From positions 1 through 11,200 of the forward strand of contig JAACDT010000032.1 of NCBI GenBank assembly GCA_009936885.1: a stretch of DNA of 11,200 nt, given 5' to 3'. The notes beneath the pieces were generated by a model. It ran no database searches and was not told where the DNA came from. It was given only the letters and a program-made list of their open reading frames with translations. The stretch's first letter is position 1. Each line of letters starts with the position of its first letter. The translations under genes and the position numbers were made by a program. Positions 1 through 7,712 of the stretch are shown piece by piece. The stretch is from Alphaproteobacteria bacterium. GTDB lineage: Bacteria > Pseudomonadota > Alphaproteobacteria > Puniceispirillales > Puniceispirillaceae.

Positions 1-2494
1 TGAACTTGATCCAGAGACATACGGATTTACGCCTGAGGATTACGACAGACCCATTTTCATTAATTATGTTCTTGGCTTGGAGATTGCAAGTCTCAACGAA
101 ATATTAGAAATATTGAAAGCAACTTATTGTGGAACAATTGGGGTTGAATTTATGCATATTCAGGATCCCGCTCAAAAAGCATGGATTCAAGAGCGTATTG
201 AGGCTATCGGAAATCGAACCGAATTCACGGAGCGTGGTAAAGTAGCAATTTATGAGAAATTGCTGGCGGCTGAAAATTTTGAGCGCTTCTTGCATAAAAA
301 ATATATCGGAACAAAGCGCTTTGGACTAGATGGGGGCGAGGCACTGGTGCCAGCGCTTGAGCAGATTTTCAAGCGTGGCGGGCAAATGGGCTTGAAAGAA
401 GTGGTAATAGGCATGGCCCATAGAGGGCGTTTAAACGTGCTTCATAACGTTCTTGATAAACCATTTAGAGCCATTATATCCGAATTTCTTGGCAATCCAG
501 CTAATCCAGAAGAAGCTGGCGGCTCAGGTGATGTGAAATATCATATGGGCTCTTCAGCGGATAGGCATTTTGATGAAGATGAAATACATTTAAGTTTGGC
601 GCCTAACCCCTCTCACCTAGAGATTGTCGATCCGGTTGTAATTGGAAGAGTTCGCGCAAAACAGGCACAGCGTCCGTCGCAAGATTATCGGGAAGTCGCG
701 GGCATAATACTTCACGGCGACGCAGCTTTTGCGGGCCAAGGGGTGGTTGCTGAAACATTTGCTTTCTCAGCCCTTCGCGGATATCGCACAGGCGGTACCA
801 TTCATATCGTCGTAAATAATCAGATAGGCTTTACCACAAGCCCTTCTTATTCGCGCTCCTCTCCTTATCCAACAGATGTTGCAAAAATGGTGATGTCCCC
901 GATTTTCCATGTAAATGGGGATGATCCCGAAGCTGTTGTTCACGCAAGTAGAATTGCAACCGAATGCAGGCAAACATGCGGCGTGGATGTTGTTCTTGAT
1001 ATAATTTGTTACCGCAGATTTGGACACAATGAAGGCGATGAGCCGTCATTTACACAGCCATTAATGTATAAACAAATTAACCAACAGCCATCTACACGCG
1101 AGATTTATTTAAACAGGTTGTTGGAAAATGGCGTTTTAGATGATAGCCGTGCACAAGCGATTCTAGATAAGCATAACACTTATCTTGAGGAAGAGTTTGA
1201 GGCAGGCAGTGCCTATAAGCCGAACAAGGCAGATTGGCTAGAAGGCCAATGGTCTGGAATGACGGTTGCCTATGGAGATGATAGGCGCGGCGATACAGCT
1301 GTTCCGATAGATACCTTGAACAAAATTGGCGATGTAATTACAACAGTCCCGCCAGAATTTCAGGTTCACAGCAAATTACAGCGTGTCTTAAACACAAGGG
1401 CGCAAGCCATCAAAACAGGCAAAAATCTAGACTGGGCCACCGCAGAACATTTGGCGTTTGGATCAGCTGTATTAGACGGGTTTGTTGTTCGGCTATCTGG
1501 ACAGGATAGCTGCAGAGGAACATTTAGTCAGCGTCATGCCGTATTTGTTGATCAGCGCTCAGAAGAGCGATATGTCCCACTTGCTAATTTAAGTGCGGAA
1601 CAAGCAAAATTTGAGGTGATAGATTCTCCGCTATCTGAAGCATCGGTAATGGGATTTGAATATGGCTTTGCACAAGCAGAGCCAAATGCGCTTGTTATGT
1701 GGGAGGCACAGTTTGGTGATTTTGCAAACGGTGCGCAGGTTGTCATTGACCAGTTTATTAGTTCAGGTGAATCAAAATGGCTTCGGATGAACGGTTTGGT
1801 ATTATTGTTACCACATGGCTATGAAGGTCAGGGACCTGAGCACTCATCTGCAAGATTAGAGCGTTATTTGCAATTGTGCGCAGAAGATAATATGCAAGTT
1901 GTAAATTGCACGACCCCGGCTAATTATTTTCATGTTTTAAGACGTCAGGTGTGTCGTGATTTTCGCAAGCCTTTGATTGTTATGACACCAAAATCGCTAC
2001 TTCGACATAAATCATGTGTCTCAGAACTTGCAGATTTTGGACCAGGCACCAGTTTTCATAGAATCTTGAGAGACCCAAATCCAAAGGTTAATGATAAGAG
2101 TGTTAAACGGGTTATTTTATGTTCTGGAAAAGTCTATTATGATATAGAAGATATGCGTAACGCAGAAGAACAATTTGATGCAAAAATCGTACGCATTGAG
2201 CAGCTTTATCCCTTCCCACAGAAAAAGCTGACCGAGATATTAAAAATGACTCCAAATTCAGATGTCGTCTGGTGTCAAGAAGAGCCGCAAAATATGGGTG
2301 GCTGGACATTTGTTCGTGACTATATTGAAGGAGCGATGCAACAGGCAGGACTGAATACTGACAGACCTATTTATAGTGGCCGGGATGCGGCAGCTTCTCC
2401 TGCAACAGGCTCTGCTGCACGTCACGCAAAAGAGCAAAAACGGCTTGTACAAAAATCATTATCACTATCTGAGACGAGTGTAGCCGCTCAATAA
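1..2494 (+). CDS. sucA: 2-oxoglutarate dehydrogenase E1 component (5' partial)
   Basis: This is the thiamine-diphosphate-dependent E1o subunit, which decarboxylates 2-oxoglutarate and transfers the succinyl group to the lipoyl arm of E2o in the TCA cycle; it is cytoplasmic. The reading frame is open from base 2, so the gene begins before the window. The TTG at 77 is an internal codon, because the upstream codons encode a typical E1o stretch (LDPETYGFT, then DRPIF). The 830 codons seen lack roughly the first 100-160 residues of a 930-990 residue family. Visible landmarks are YCGTIGVEFMH, MAHRGRLNVL, the active-site histidines of KYHMG (542-544) and NPSHLEIV (614-616), and the thiamine-diphosphate motif running from GD (716-721) to NN (815-820). 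LSEASVMGFEYG follows in the C-terminal half. The gene ends with TAA, 38 bases before sucB, and is presumably co-transcribed with it. Confidence 0.97.
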   Translation, partial: ELDPETYGFTPEDYDRPIFINYVLGLEIASLNEILEILKATYCGTIGVEFMHIQDPAQKAWIQERIEAIGNRTEFTERGKVAIYEKLLAAENFERFLHKKYIGTKRFGLDGGEALVPALEQIFKRGGQMGLKEVVIGMAHRGRLNVLHNVLDKPFRAIISEFLGNPANPEEAGGSGDVKYHMGSSADRHFDEDEIHLSLAPNPSHLEIVDPVVIGRVRAKQAQRPSQDYREVAGIILHGDAAFAGQGVVAETFAFSALRGYRTGGTIHIVVNNQIGFTTSPSYSRSSPYPTDVAKMVMSPIFHVNGDDPEAVVHASRIATECRQTCGVDVVLDIICYRRFGHNEGDEPSFTQPLMYKQINQQPSTREIYLNRLLENGVLDDSRAQAILDKHNTYLEEEFEAGSAYKPNKADWLEGQWSGMTVAYGDDRRGDTAVPIDTLNKIGDVITTVPPEFQVHSKLQRVLNTRAQAIKTGKNLDWATAEHLAFGSAVLDGFVVRLSGQDSCRGTFSQRHAVFVDQRSEERYVPLANLSAEQAKFEVIDSPLSEASVMGFEYGFAQAEPNALVMWEAQFGDFANGAQVVIDQFISSGESKWLRMNGLVLLLPHGYEGQGPEHSSARLERYLQLCAEDNMQVVNCTTPANYFHVLRRQVCRDFRKPLIVMTPKSLLRHKSCVSELADFGPGTSFHRILRDPNPKVNDKSVKRVILCSGKVYYDIEDMRNAEEQFDAKIVRIEQLYPFPQKKLTEILKMTPNSDVVWCQEEPQNMGGWTFVRDYIEGAMQQAGLNTDRPIYSGRDAAASPATGSAARHAKEQKRLVQKSLSLSETSVAAQ

Positions 2495-2532
2495 CCTTAA
2501 ACTCTAGCGCTTATCGAAGGAGATATTATTGA

Positions 2533-3753
2533 ATGTCAATTGAAATTAAAGTTCCCGTTTTAGGTGAATCCGTTGTTGAAGCAACAGTCGCTAAATGGAT
2601 GAAAAATGCAGGCGATGCGGTAAGTGCTGATGAGCCGATTGTGGAGCTTGAAACAGATAAGGTATCTCTTGAAGTTCCAGCACCACACGCAGGAGTGCTA
2701 ACCGATATTATAGCACAAGAAGGCGATACAGTTGAGGTTAATGCTGTGTTAGCACTATTGCAAGAAGGCGGCGTTGCTGCGCCAACTGAAAAACCCGCTG
2801 CTGCCAGTAAGCCAGAAGCGAACACACAACCGTTACAAAAACCACAGGTGCATAATCTATCCCCAGCTGTACGCAGGTTGATAGAGGAGAATAATTTAGA
2901 CGCAAATGCGATATCAGCGTCGGGAAAAGATGGGAGATTAACTAAGGGGGATGTGTTAGAATTTTTGGAAAAAAATCAGTCAACGCCTCCTGCTGTTAGT
3001 AATCCTGTCCCAGCGCCAAAAGCGCCAGCACCTGTTGTACCAAGAGCTGACAAGCCGCGTGAAGAGCGTGTTCCAATGTCTCGTTTGCGCCGTGTTATTG
3101 CACAACGTCTGAAAGAGGCGCAAAACACAGCAGCCATGCTCACAACGTTTAATGAAGTAGATATGACTGCTGTTATGGCACTTCGTTCAGAATATAAAGA
3201 TAGTTTTGAGAAGAATCATAATGCAAGACTTGGCTTTATGGGTTTCTTTGTTAAAGCTTGTATAGCAGGTTTGCAGGATTTTCCAGCGGTGAACGCAGAA
3301 ATCCATGGTGATGATATTATTTATAAAGATTATTATAATATTGGTGTAGCAGTTGGCACTCCGCAAGGGCTTGTTGTTCCAGTAGTAAAAGAGGCGCAAG
3401 ATTTATCTATTGCAGAAATTGAAACAACGGTTGCAAGTTATGGGCTAAAGGCGCGTGATGGGGGGCTTGGACCATCGGATATGACGGGTGGCACTTTTAC
3501 TATTGCAAACGGGGGTGTTTACGGCTCTTTGATGTCTACGCCTATTTTAAATACACCGCAAAGCGCTATTCTGGGAATGCATAAAATTCAAAAAAGGCCG
3601 GTCGCTGTTAGTGATGAGGTTGTTGTTCGTCCAATGATGTATTTAGCTCTATCTTATGATCATCGTATTATTGATGGCAGAGAGGCTGTTTCATTTTTGG
3701 TGCGGGTAAAAGAGTCAATTGAAGATCCAAGAAGATTGCTTCTGGATATCTAA
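2533..3753 (+). CDS. sucB: Dihydrolipoyllysine-residue succinyltransferase (E2o)
   Basis: This is the core E2 subunit of the 2-oxoglutarate dehydrogenase complex. It takes the succinyl group from E1o on a lipoyl arm and passes it to coenzyme A. The 406 residues match the usual length (about 400). One lipoyl domain occupies residues 1-77, with the lipoylated lysine K43 in ETDKVSLE. A Pro/Ala-rich linker leads to the peripheral-subunit-binding domain at about 107-145 ([11 protein letters not shown], then [11 protein letters not shown]), which holds E1 or E3. A second Pro/Ala linker follows. The catalytic domain runs from about 178 to the end and has the acyltransferase motif with H377 and D381 ([10 protein letters not shown]). 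The motif and the position behind sucA favour E2o over the pyruvate or branched-chain homologues. A strong GAAGGAG ribosome site at 2516-2522 supports the ATG at 2533. Confidence 0.97.
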   Translation: MSIEIKVPVLGESVVEATVAKWMKNAGDAVSADEPIVELETDKVSLEVPAPHAGVLTDIIAQEGDTVEVNAVLALLQEGGVAAPTEKPAAASKPEANTQPLQKPQVHNLSPAVRRLIEENNLDANAISASGKDGRLTKGDVLEFLEKNQSTPPAVSNPVPAPKAPAPVVPRADKPREERVPMSRLRRVIAQRLKEAQNTAAMLTTFNEVDMTAVMALRSEYKDSFEKNHNARLGFMGFFVKACIAGLQDFPAVNAEIHGDDIIYKDYYNIGVAVGTPQGLVVPVVKEAQDLSIAEIETTVASYGLKARDGGLGPSDMTGGTFTIANGGVYGSLMSTPILNTPQSAILGMHKIQKRPVAVSDEVVVRPMMYLALSYDHRIIDGREAVSFLVRVKESIEDPRRLLLDI

Positions 3754-3800
3754 TTTACGCTTGAATCATTTTGGTGAATTTATTAGTTAACGAATGTGAA

Positions 3801-3810
3801 AAAGGTAGGA
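3801..3810 (+). promoter_or_regulatory. lpdA ribosome binding site, deciding the start codon
   Basis: The purine run AAAGGTAGGA lies just before the ATG at 3814; its AAAGG part ends 8 bases upstream of that ATG. A longer in-frame start, GTG at 3796, has no comparable site in front of it, and the extra residues it would add (MKKVGK) are not typical of the family. The ATG at 3814 is therefore preferred. Confidence 0.6.
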
Positions 3811-3813
3811 AAA

Positions 3814-5223
3814 ATGACAGCGCAAAAATACGATCTGATTGTGATTGGTGCTGGACCTGGCGGATATGTTGCCGCGATACGGGCAGCACAGCTTGGGATG
3901 AGCGTTGCATGCGTTGAGAAGAGAGAGACACTTGGCGGGACATGTCTTAATGTTGGATGCATTCCCTCAAAAGCGTTGCTAAATGCTTCTGAGAAATTTG
4001 CAGAAGCAAAACAAAATCATCTCGCGGCACTAGGAATTGGTTTGAGTGACGTGAAACTAGATCTTAAAAAGATGCTAGAACATAAATCAGAAATTGTTTC
4101 AGGTCTTACAAAAGGTATTAGCCAGCTTTTTGCAAAGAATAAAATAACCCATCTTGTCGGTTCTGCCCAAATATCATCACAAGGCGTGGTTACTATTATG
4201 ACAGGGCGGGATAAAGGCGCGTTTAAGGCTGATAAAATTCTGATTGCCACTGGCTCAGAGCCAACAAGCCTTGCTTCTTTGCCAATTGATGAAAAGCAGA
4301 TTGTTTCTTCAACAGGGGCATTGGATATTCCAAAATTACCAAAAGAGCTGGTTGTGGTGGGTGCTGGATATATTGGGCTCGAAATGGGCACAGTGTGGTC
4401 GCGTCTAGGAGCAGAGGTTGAAGTTGTTGATTTTCTGCCACGAATCTTGCCAGGTATGGATGCAGAAATTGCATCCAAGTTTAAATCCATCCTTGAAAAA
4501 CAAGGGATTAAATTTCATCTAGGCAAGGGCGTGAAAGAGGCAACAAAAACCAAAACATCTGTTAGCCTTACCCTGCTAGATAGCAAAACGGAAGAAGAAA
4601 GTAAGCTTACCTGTAATATCGCGCTGGTGGCTGTTGGGCGCAAGCCTCATACTGACGGTCTTGGGCTTGAAACAATGGGCGTAGAGCTTACCCAAAAAGG
4701 TCAGATTAAAGTAGACCATAGTTTTCAAACGAATATAGCTGGCATCTACGCTATCGGGGATGTAATTGAGGGTCCAATGCTTGCTCATAAGGCAGAGGAA
4801 GATGGTGTCGCCGCAGTAGAAATTATGGCAGGACATGCAGGGCATGTTGATTTTGCGCTTGTGCCTGGAATTGTGTATACAGCGCCAGAAGTTGCAACTA
4901 TTGGTCAGACCGAAGAGCAGCTAAAAGAAGCAGGTATTTCCTATACAAAGGGTGTTTTTCCGTTTTTGGCAAATAGCCGCGCAAGAGCAACTGGGCATAC
5001 AGATGGGATGGTAAAATTACTTGCTGATAAGAAAACAGATAAATTATTAGGCGCTCACATTATAGGTCATGAGGCAGGAACTATTATCCATGAAATTGCA
5101 GTAGCAATGTCATTTGGCTCATCTGCTGAGGATGTAGCACGCACCTGTCATGGTCACCCAACAATGAATGAAGCTGTAAAAGAAGCAGCTCTTGCTATTG
5201 GAACGGGTGCTATTCATATCTAA
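3814..5223 (+). CDS. lpdA: Dihydrolipoyl dehydrogenase (E3)
   Basis: This flavoprotein reoxidises the dihydrolipoyl arm of E2 and reduces NAD+ to NADH. In many bacteria one E3 also serves pyruvate dehydrogenase and the glycine cleavage system. From ATG 3814 the protein has 469 residues, normal for the family; starting from GTG 3796 would give 475. Order of parts: FAD-binding GAGPGG at residues 12-17; redox-active disulfide C44/C49 in GGTCLNVGCIPSK; NAD-binding GAGYIG at 183-188; second FAD motif AIGD at 313-316; C-terminal dimerisation domain with the catalytic pair H448 and E453 in HGHPTMNEAVKEA. It lies 60 bases behind sucB with no convincing promoter or terminator between them, so it is probably the last gene of the suc transcript. 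It converges with xerC. Confidence 0.97.
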   Translation: MTAQKYDLIVIGAGPGGYVAAIRAAQLGMSVACVEKRETLGGTCLNVGCIPSKALLNASEKFAEAKQNHLAALGIGLSDVKLDLKKMLEHKSEIVSGLTKGISQLFAKNKITHLVGSAQISSQGVVTIMTGRDKGAFKADKILIATGSEPTSLASLPIDEKQIVSSTGALDIPKLPKELVVVGAGYIGLEMGTVWSRLGAEVEVVDFLPRILPGMDAEIASKFKSILEKQGIKFHLGKGVKEATKTKTSVSLTLLDSKTEEESKLTCNIALVAVGRKPHTDGLGLETMGVELTQKGQIKVDHSFQTNIAGIYAIGDVIEGPMLAHKAEEDGVAAVEIMAGHAGHVDFALVPGIVYTAPEVATIGQTEEQLKEAGISYTKGVFPFLANSRARATGHTDGMVKLLADKKTDKLLGAHIIGHEAGTIIHEIAVAMSFGSSAEDVARTCHGHPTMNEAVKEAALAIGTGAIHI

Positions 5224-5247
5224 CACAAGGTTTTGGTCTATCAGGTG

Positions 5248-5267
5248 AACTGAGTAGCAGTTTTGTG
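5248..5267. terminator. Weak hairpin in the lpdA/xerC convergent gap
   Basis: The 57-base gap between the two convergent stop codons holds the inverted repeat AACTG-AGTAG-CAGTT (5248-5262), followed by TT and then G. A partly matching outer pair, GTGAA (5246 on) and TTCAC (5271 on), surrounds it unevenly. A terminator is expected here because transcription meets head-on. However, the stem is only 5 pairs, is AT-rich and lacks a proper T-run, so the assignment is weak. Confidence 0.2.
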
Positions 5268-5280
5268 CGATTCACTATTA

Positions 5281-6201
5281 TTATGTTTTGTTAGCACGTG
5301 GATGAGTTTGTTGGTGAATGTCTGTTAGTTTTTGTGCATCGATATGGGTATAACGCTGTGTGGTAGATAGACTTGAGTGGCCCAGTAATTCCTGAATTGC
5401 TCTTAAATCACCCCCAGCGGACAGAAGGTGGGTTGCAAAGGCATGTCGTAATGTATGAGGTGTAGTCCCAGTTGGAAGGTTAGCAGAAATGCGCAATTTC
5501 TCTACCATTCTTTGCACGGCTCTTGGCCCAATTGGAGATCCTCTTTTTGACATAAAAATAGGCTCGTTAGCCTCCATCTGAAAAGGACAGCTTTGAATTG
5601 CTGTTTGCAGCGCTTCTGCTACAACAGGTAATACAGGCACTTCTCTTGTCTTCCCCCCTTTTCCGATGATTCTCAGCCAATTCAAATCAGCCAAATGTTT
5701 CGGTGTAATGCTAAGTGTTTCTGCTAATCGCAATCCGCAACCATACATAAGATATAAAATTGCGGTATCTCTGTCATTTTCCCAAACTGGGTTCGCTCTC
5801 CTGCCTAATAGCTCAATTAATAAAGATGCATCACTGACACTAATGGCTTTTGGCAATGATAGTGGTAATTTCGGAGATTTCATCCAGCTTAAATCGATTT
5901 CATCAAAGATGCCGTGACGATGACAATAGCGGCTAAAACTTCGCAAAGCAGATACGCGTCTTGCGATGGTTGTTTTAGCGCAGCCCGCCCCATACATTTC
6001 CGCAAGCCAGCTTCTAAAAACTGCTCTGTTTGGTTTAAAATTAATCTCGGTCTGCCTTGATAAACAGCCAAGATAATGCGCAAGATCTCTGCTATAAGCA
6101 TCAATCGTATGAGATTGGTAATGTTTAATAGAAGATAGCCAGTTTAACCAGCTATCAATATGGCGAGCAAATTCCTTAGCTTGATTAGCAGACCCAGCCA
6201 T
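5281..6201 (-). CDS. xerC: Tyrosine recombinase XerC
   Basis: This is a site-specific tyrosine recombinase. With XerD it resolves chromosome dimers at dif near the replication terminus, under FtsK control. The 306 residues are normal for XerC (about 295-330). The N-terminal core-binding SAM-like domain covers about residues 8-95 (SHTIDAYSRDLAHYL). The C-terminal catalytic domain covers about 115-295 and has every active-site residue: R158 (GCGLRLAE), K181 (GKGGKTREVPV), H249 and R252 (PHTLRHAFATHLL), H275 (LGHSSLST) and nucleophile Y284 (TQRYTHI). XerC is preferred over XerD because the DUF484 gene lies directly upstream, an arrangement known next to xerC in other proteobacteria. Its ATG follows the DUF484 stop by only 3 bases, so translation is probably coupled. 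Nothing nearby suggests a phage or integron integrase. Confidence 0.92.
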   Translation of the reverse strand: MAGSANQAKEFARHIDSWLNWLSSIKHYQSHTIDAYSRDLAHYLGCLSRQTEINFKPNRAVFRSWLAEMYGAGCAKTTIARRVSALRSFSRYCHRHGIFDEIDLSWMKSPKLPLSLPKAISVSDASLLIELLGRRANPVWENDRDTAILYLMYGCGLRLAETLSITPKHLADLNWLRIIGKGGKTREVPVLPVVAEALQTAIQSCPFQMEANEPIFMSKRGSPIGPRAVQRMVEKLRISANLPTGTTPHTLRHAFATHLLSAGGDLRAIQELLGHSSLSTTQRYTHIDAQKLTDIHQQTHPRANKT

Positions 6202-6204
6202 TAA

Positions 6205-6915
6205 TTATAACCCTATTTGTGGCATTATGATAGATTGAAGGCAGGTTCCAACCACCTGTGATAAATTAGACAATATGTTATCTGCTTGGTTGGAGACAAA
6301 ACTATGTTTGTTTCGCCCTGCCAGTAAAAGTACCGAATCAGAAATTGGCGCCGCCATCTCATTAGGCAGGGATATAACAGCAATAGAAGCCAAAGGTGTT
6401 GAGAACAAGGCCAATCCAGATTTTGTTGGCGGGCCTAGATAAACAGATTGTGCTCCACTAATTTCCAAAATTTCCTGAGCTGGCAAAACCAGAAACCCAG
6501 CTTCCTCAGCGTTGTTTATGGCTGTTTCCTCTGGCATTAGAAGGCGTGCACCAGCTAATTTAAAAATCTTAGGCAATTTCTCATCTAACATGCAAGAAAA
6601 TTGTTCTAAATCAGTGCATTTCATAAATCCGATGGACACGTCGTGAAGTCTTTGCCATCTCTTTGAGTTATCTTCGGCAACACCAATTAAGGATAGATTT
6701 GTTTGCGAGAGGATGCGCGCTTCTTCTCTTGCACGTTTTGCAATTTTGCCAGTTACATCAATAATTTTTGTGTCTGTTTGTGGTGTATTTAATTCGACCG
6801 AATTATTTTTATTTGAGAACCCCTTGCTTTGCTTGGCTAAATATTGCTCTAAAAACGCTCGGTTGCTATCAAGGAAAGCAGATACTAACTCTTCATTAAG
6901 TGTGTTATCGCTCAT
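6205..6915 (-). CDS. DUF484 family protein
   Basis: This is a 236-residue cytoplasmic protein of the DUF484 family, whose biochemical role is not established. It is recognised by its N-terminus (LVSAFLDSNRAFLEQYL, residues about 10-26), which resembles the family's opening helix, by a charged helical stretch at about 55-95 ending in AEDNSKRWQRLHDV, and by a GAF-like C-terminal half. No membrane segment or signal peptide is visible. An AGAGGG ribosome site (plus-strand 6924-6929) supports the ATG at 6915. It lies 32 bases behind tal and 3 bases before xerC, so the three probably form one transcript. The recurring DUF484-xerC pairing across proteobacteria suggests a link with the recombinase, but only by context. 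Sequence is weakly conserved in this family, so the family call is less certain than its neighbours. Confidence 0.8.
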   Translation of the reverse strand: MSDNTLNEELVSAFLDSNRAFLEQYLAKQSKGFSNKNNSVELNTPQTDTKIIDVTGKIAKRAREEARILSQTNLSLIGVAEDNSKRWQRLHDVSIGFMKCTDLEQFSCMLDEKLPKIFKLAGARLLMPEETAINNAEEAGFLVLPAQEILEISGAQSVYLGPPTKSGLALFSTPLASIAVISLPNEMAAPISDSVLLLAGRNKHSFVSNQADNILSNLSQVVGTCLQSIIMPQIGL

Positions 6916-6947
6916 GATAGTGTCCCTCTTGCTCTAAAATTAGGACA

Positions 6948-7601
6948 TTATAGAATGGACTGCCCTGTAGATTCCCAGTCAGATAGAAAATCTGCCAATC
7001 CTTTATCTGTTAGCGGGTGCTTATACATTTGTGACATGATTTTTGGCGGTATGGTTGCAACATCAGCACCGATTAAAGCAGCATCAACAACATGTTGAAC
7101 GCCCCTTACGGAAGCAACTAAAATTTCAGTTGAATAATCATAATTGGCATATATCTCCGCAATTTCACTAATTAGTTTCATACCATCAGCCCCAATATCA
7201 TCTAATCTGCCAACGAATGGAGAAATAAAGCTTGCACCTGCTTTAGCAGCAAGCAAAGCCTGAGCAGTTGAAAAACATAATGTTACGTTAACCATAATGT
7301 TATCTTCACTAAGACTCGCACAGGCACGTAATCCATCCACGGTCAATGGAAGTTTAACTGTAACATTGCTCGCAATTTCAGCAAGCCGTGCTCCTTCACG
7401 CATCATCCCATCATAGTCTGTTGCGGTAACCTCTGCGCTAACGGGTCCAGAAACTATCCCACAAATTTCCTCGATTGTTTGAATGATATTACGCCCAGAT
7501 TTAGCAATAAGAGATGGGTTGGTTGTAATGCCGTCAACCATTCCTGTTTTATTCAGGTCGGTAATCTCATTTATATCAGCTGTATCCAAGAATAATTTCA
7601 T
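6948..7601 (-). CDS. tal: Transaldolase, small TalC/FSA-type subfamily
   Basis: This is a class I aldolase of the small transaldolase subfamily (217 residues; family about 211-220). It transfers a dihydroxyacetone unit between sugar phosphates in the non-oxidative pentose phosphate pathway. It folds as a single TIM barrel. Visible residues are D6 (FLDTAD), N28 (GITTNPS), the Schiff-base lysine K83 (VTVKLPLT), N105 (VNVTLCFS) and R166 (ASVRG). Two positions that separate the activities read as transaldolase: E57 (AEVTAT) where fructose-6-phosphate aldolase has Gln, and F129 ([10 protein letters not shown]) where that enzyme has Tyr. Automated annotation often calls such genes fsa; I favour tal. 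It is the first gene of the minus-strand group and is divergent from priA. Its ribosome site is weak (GGGA, plus-strand 7609-7612). Confidence 0.93.
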   Translation of the reverse strand: MKLFLDTADINEITDLNKTGMVDGITTNPSLIAKSGRNIIQTIEEICGIVSGPVSAEVTATDYDGMMREGARLAEIASNVTVKLPLTVDGLRACASLSEDNIMVNVTLCFSTAQALLAAKAGASFISPFVGRLDDIGADGMKLISEIAEIYANYDYSTEILVASVRGVQHVVDAALIGADVATIPPKIMSQMYKHPLTDKGLADFLSDWESTGQSIL

Positions 7602-7631
7602 GACAGGGTCCCAATCGGTTGATGTGTATGA

Positions 7632-7689
7632 TGTAGATTTTGCAGTATTAATATGTTTAGTCTACAGTTTTGTTGCATATGCTTGCAAC
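7632..7689. promoter_or_regulatory. tal/priA divergent region with two dyads
   Basis: The 111-base gap 7602-7712 must hold the promoters of both tal (minus) and priA (plus). Two inverted repeats can be seen in it. TGTAGA (7632-7637) pairs with TCTACA (7661-7666) around an AT-rich core, and the 8-base palindrome TATTAATA (7646-7653) lies almost at its centre. GTTGCA (7672-7677) pairs with TGCAAC (7684-7689) and ends 23 bases before the priA ATG. These could be operator sites. No -35/-10 pair good enough to name was found for either gene; the best plus-strand candidate (TTGCAG and TACAGT, 17 apart) is poor. Function is inferred from position only. Confidence 0.25.
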
Positions 7690-7712
7690 TGGAATTCTAG
7701 AGCAAAACCAAA

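Noticed and set aside
77..79. TTG at 77 as the start of sucA
   Set aside because: The same frame is open back to base 2, and those codons encode recognisable E1o sequence, so the TTG is an internal leucine and the gene is cut by the window edge.
3754..3813. Separate promoter for lpdA (TTGAAT at 3761)
   Set aside because: No acceptable -10 element lies 16-18 bases downstream; the sequence there is TAGTTA or similar.
4017..4490. 157-codon open frame on the minus strand inside lpdA
   Set aside because: It lies wholly inside a well-conserved gene on the other strand. Its protein resembles no family I know and is rich in Ser, Pro and Ile, as expected from an antisense frame.
5281..6201. Tyrosine recombinase as a phage or island integrase
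   Set aside because: Length, the full XerC-type motif set, adjacent DUF484, housekeeping neighbours and the lack of a tRNA or att-like repeats all point to chromosomal XerC.
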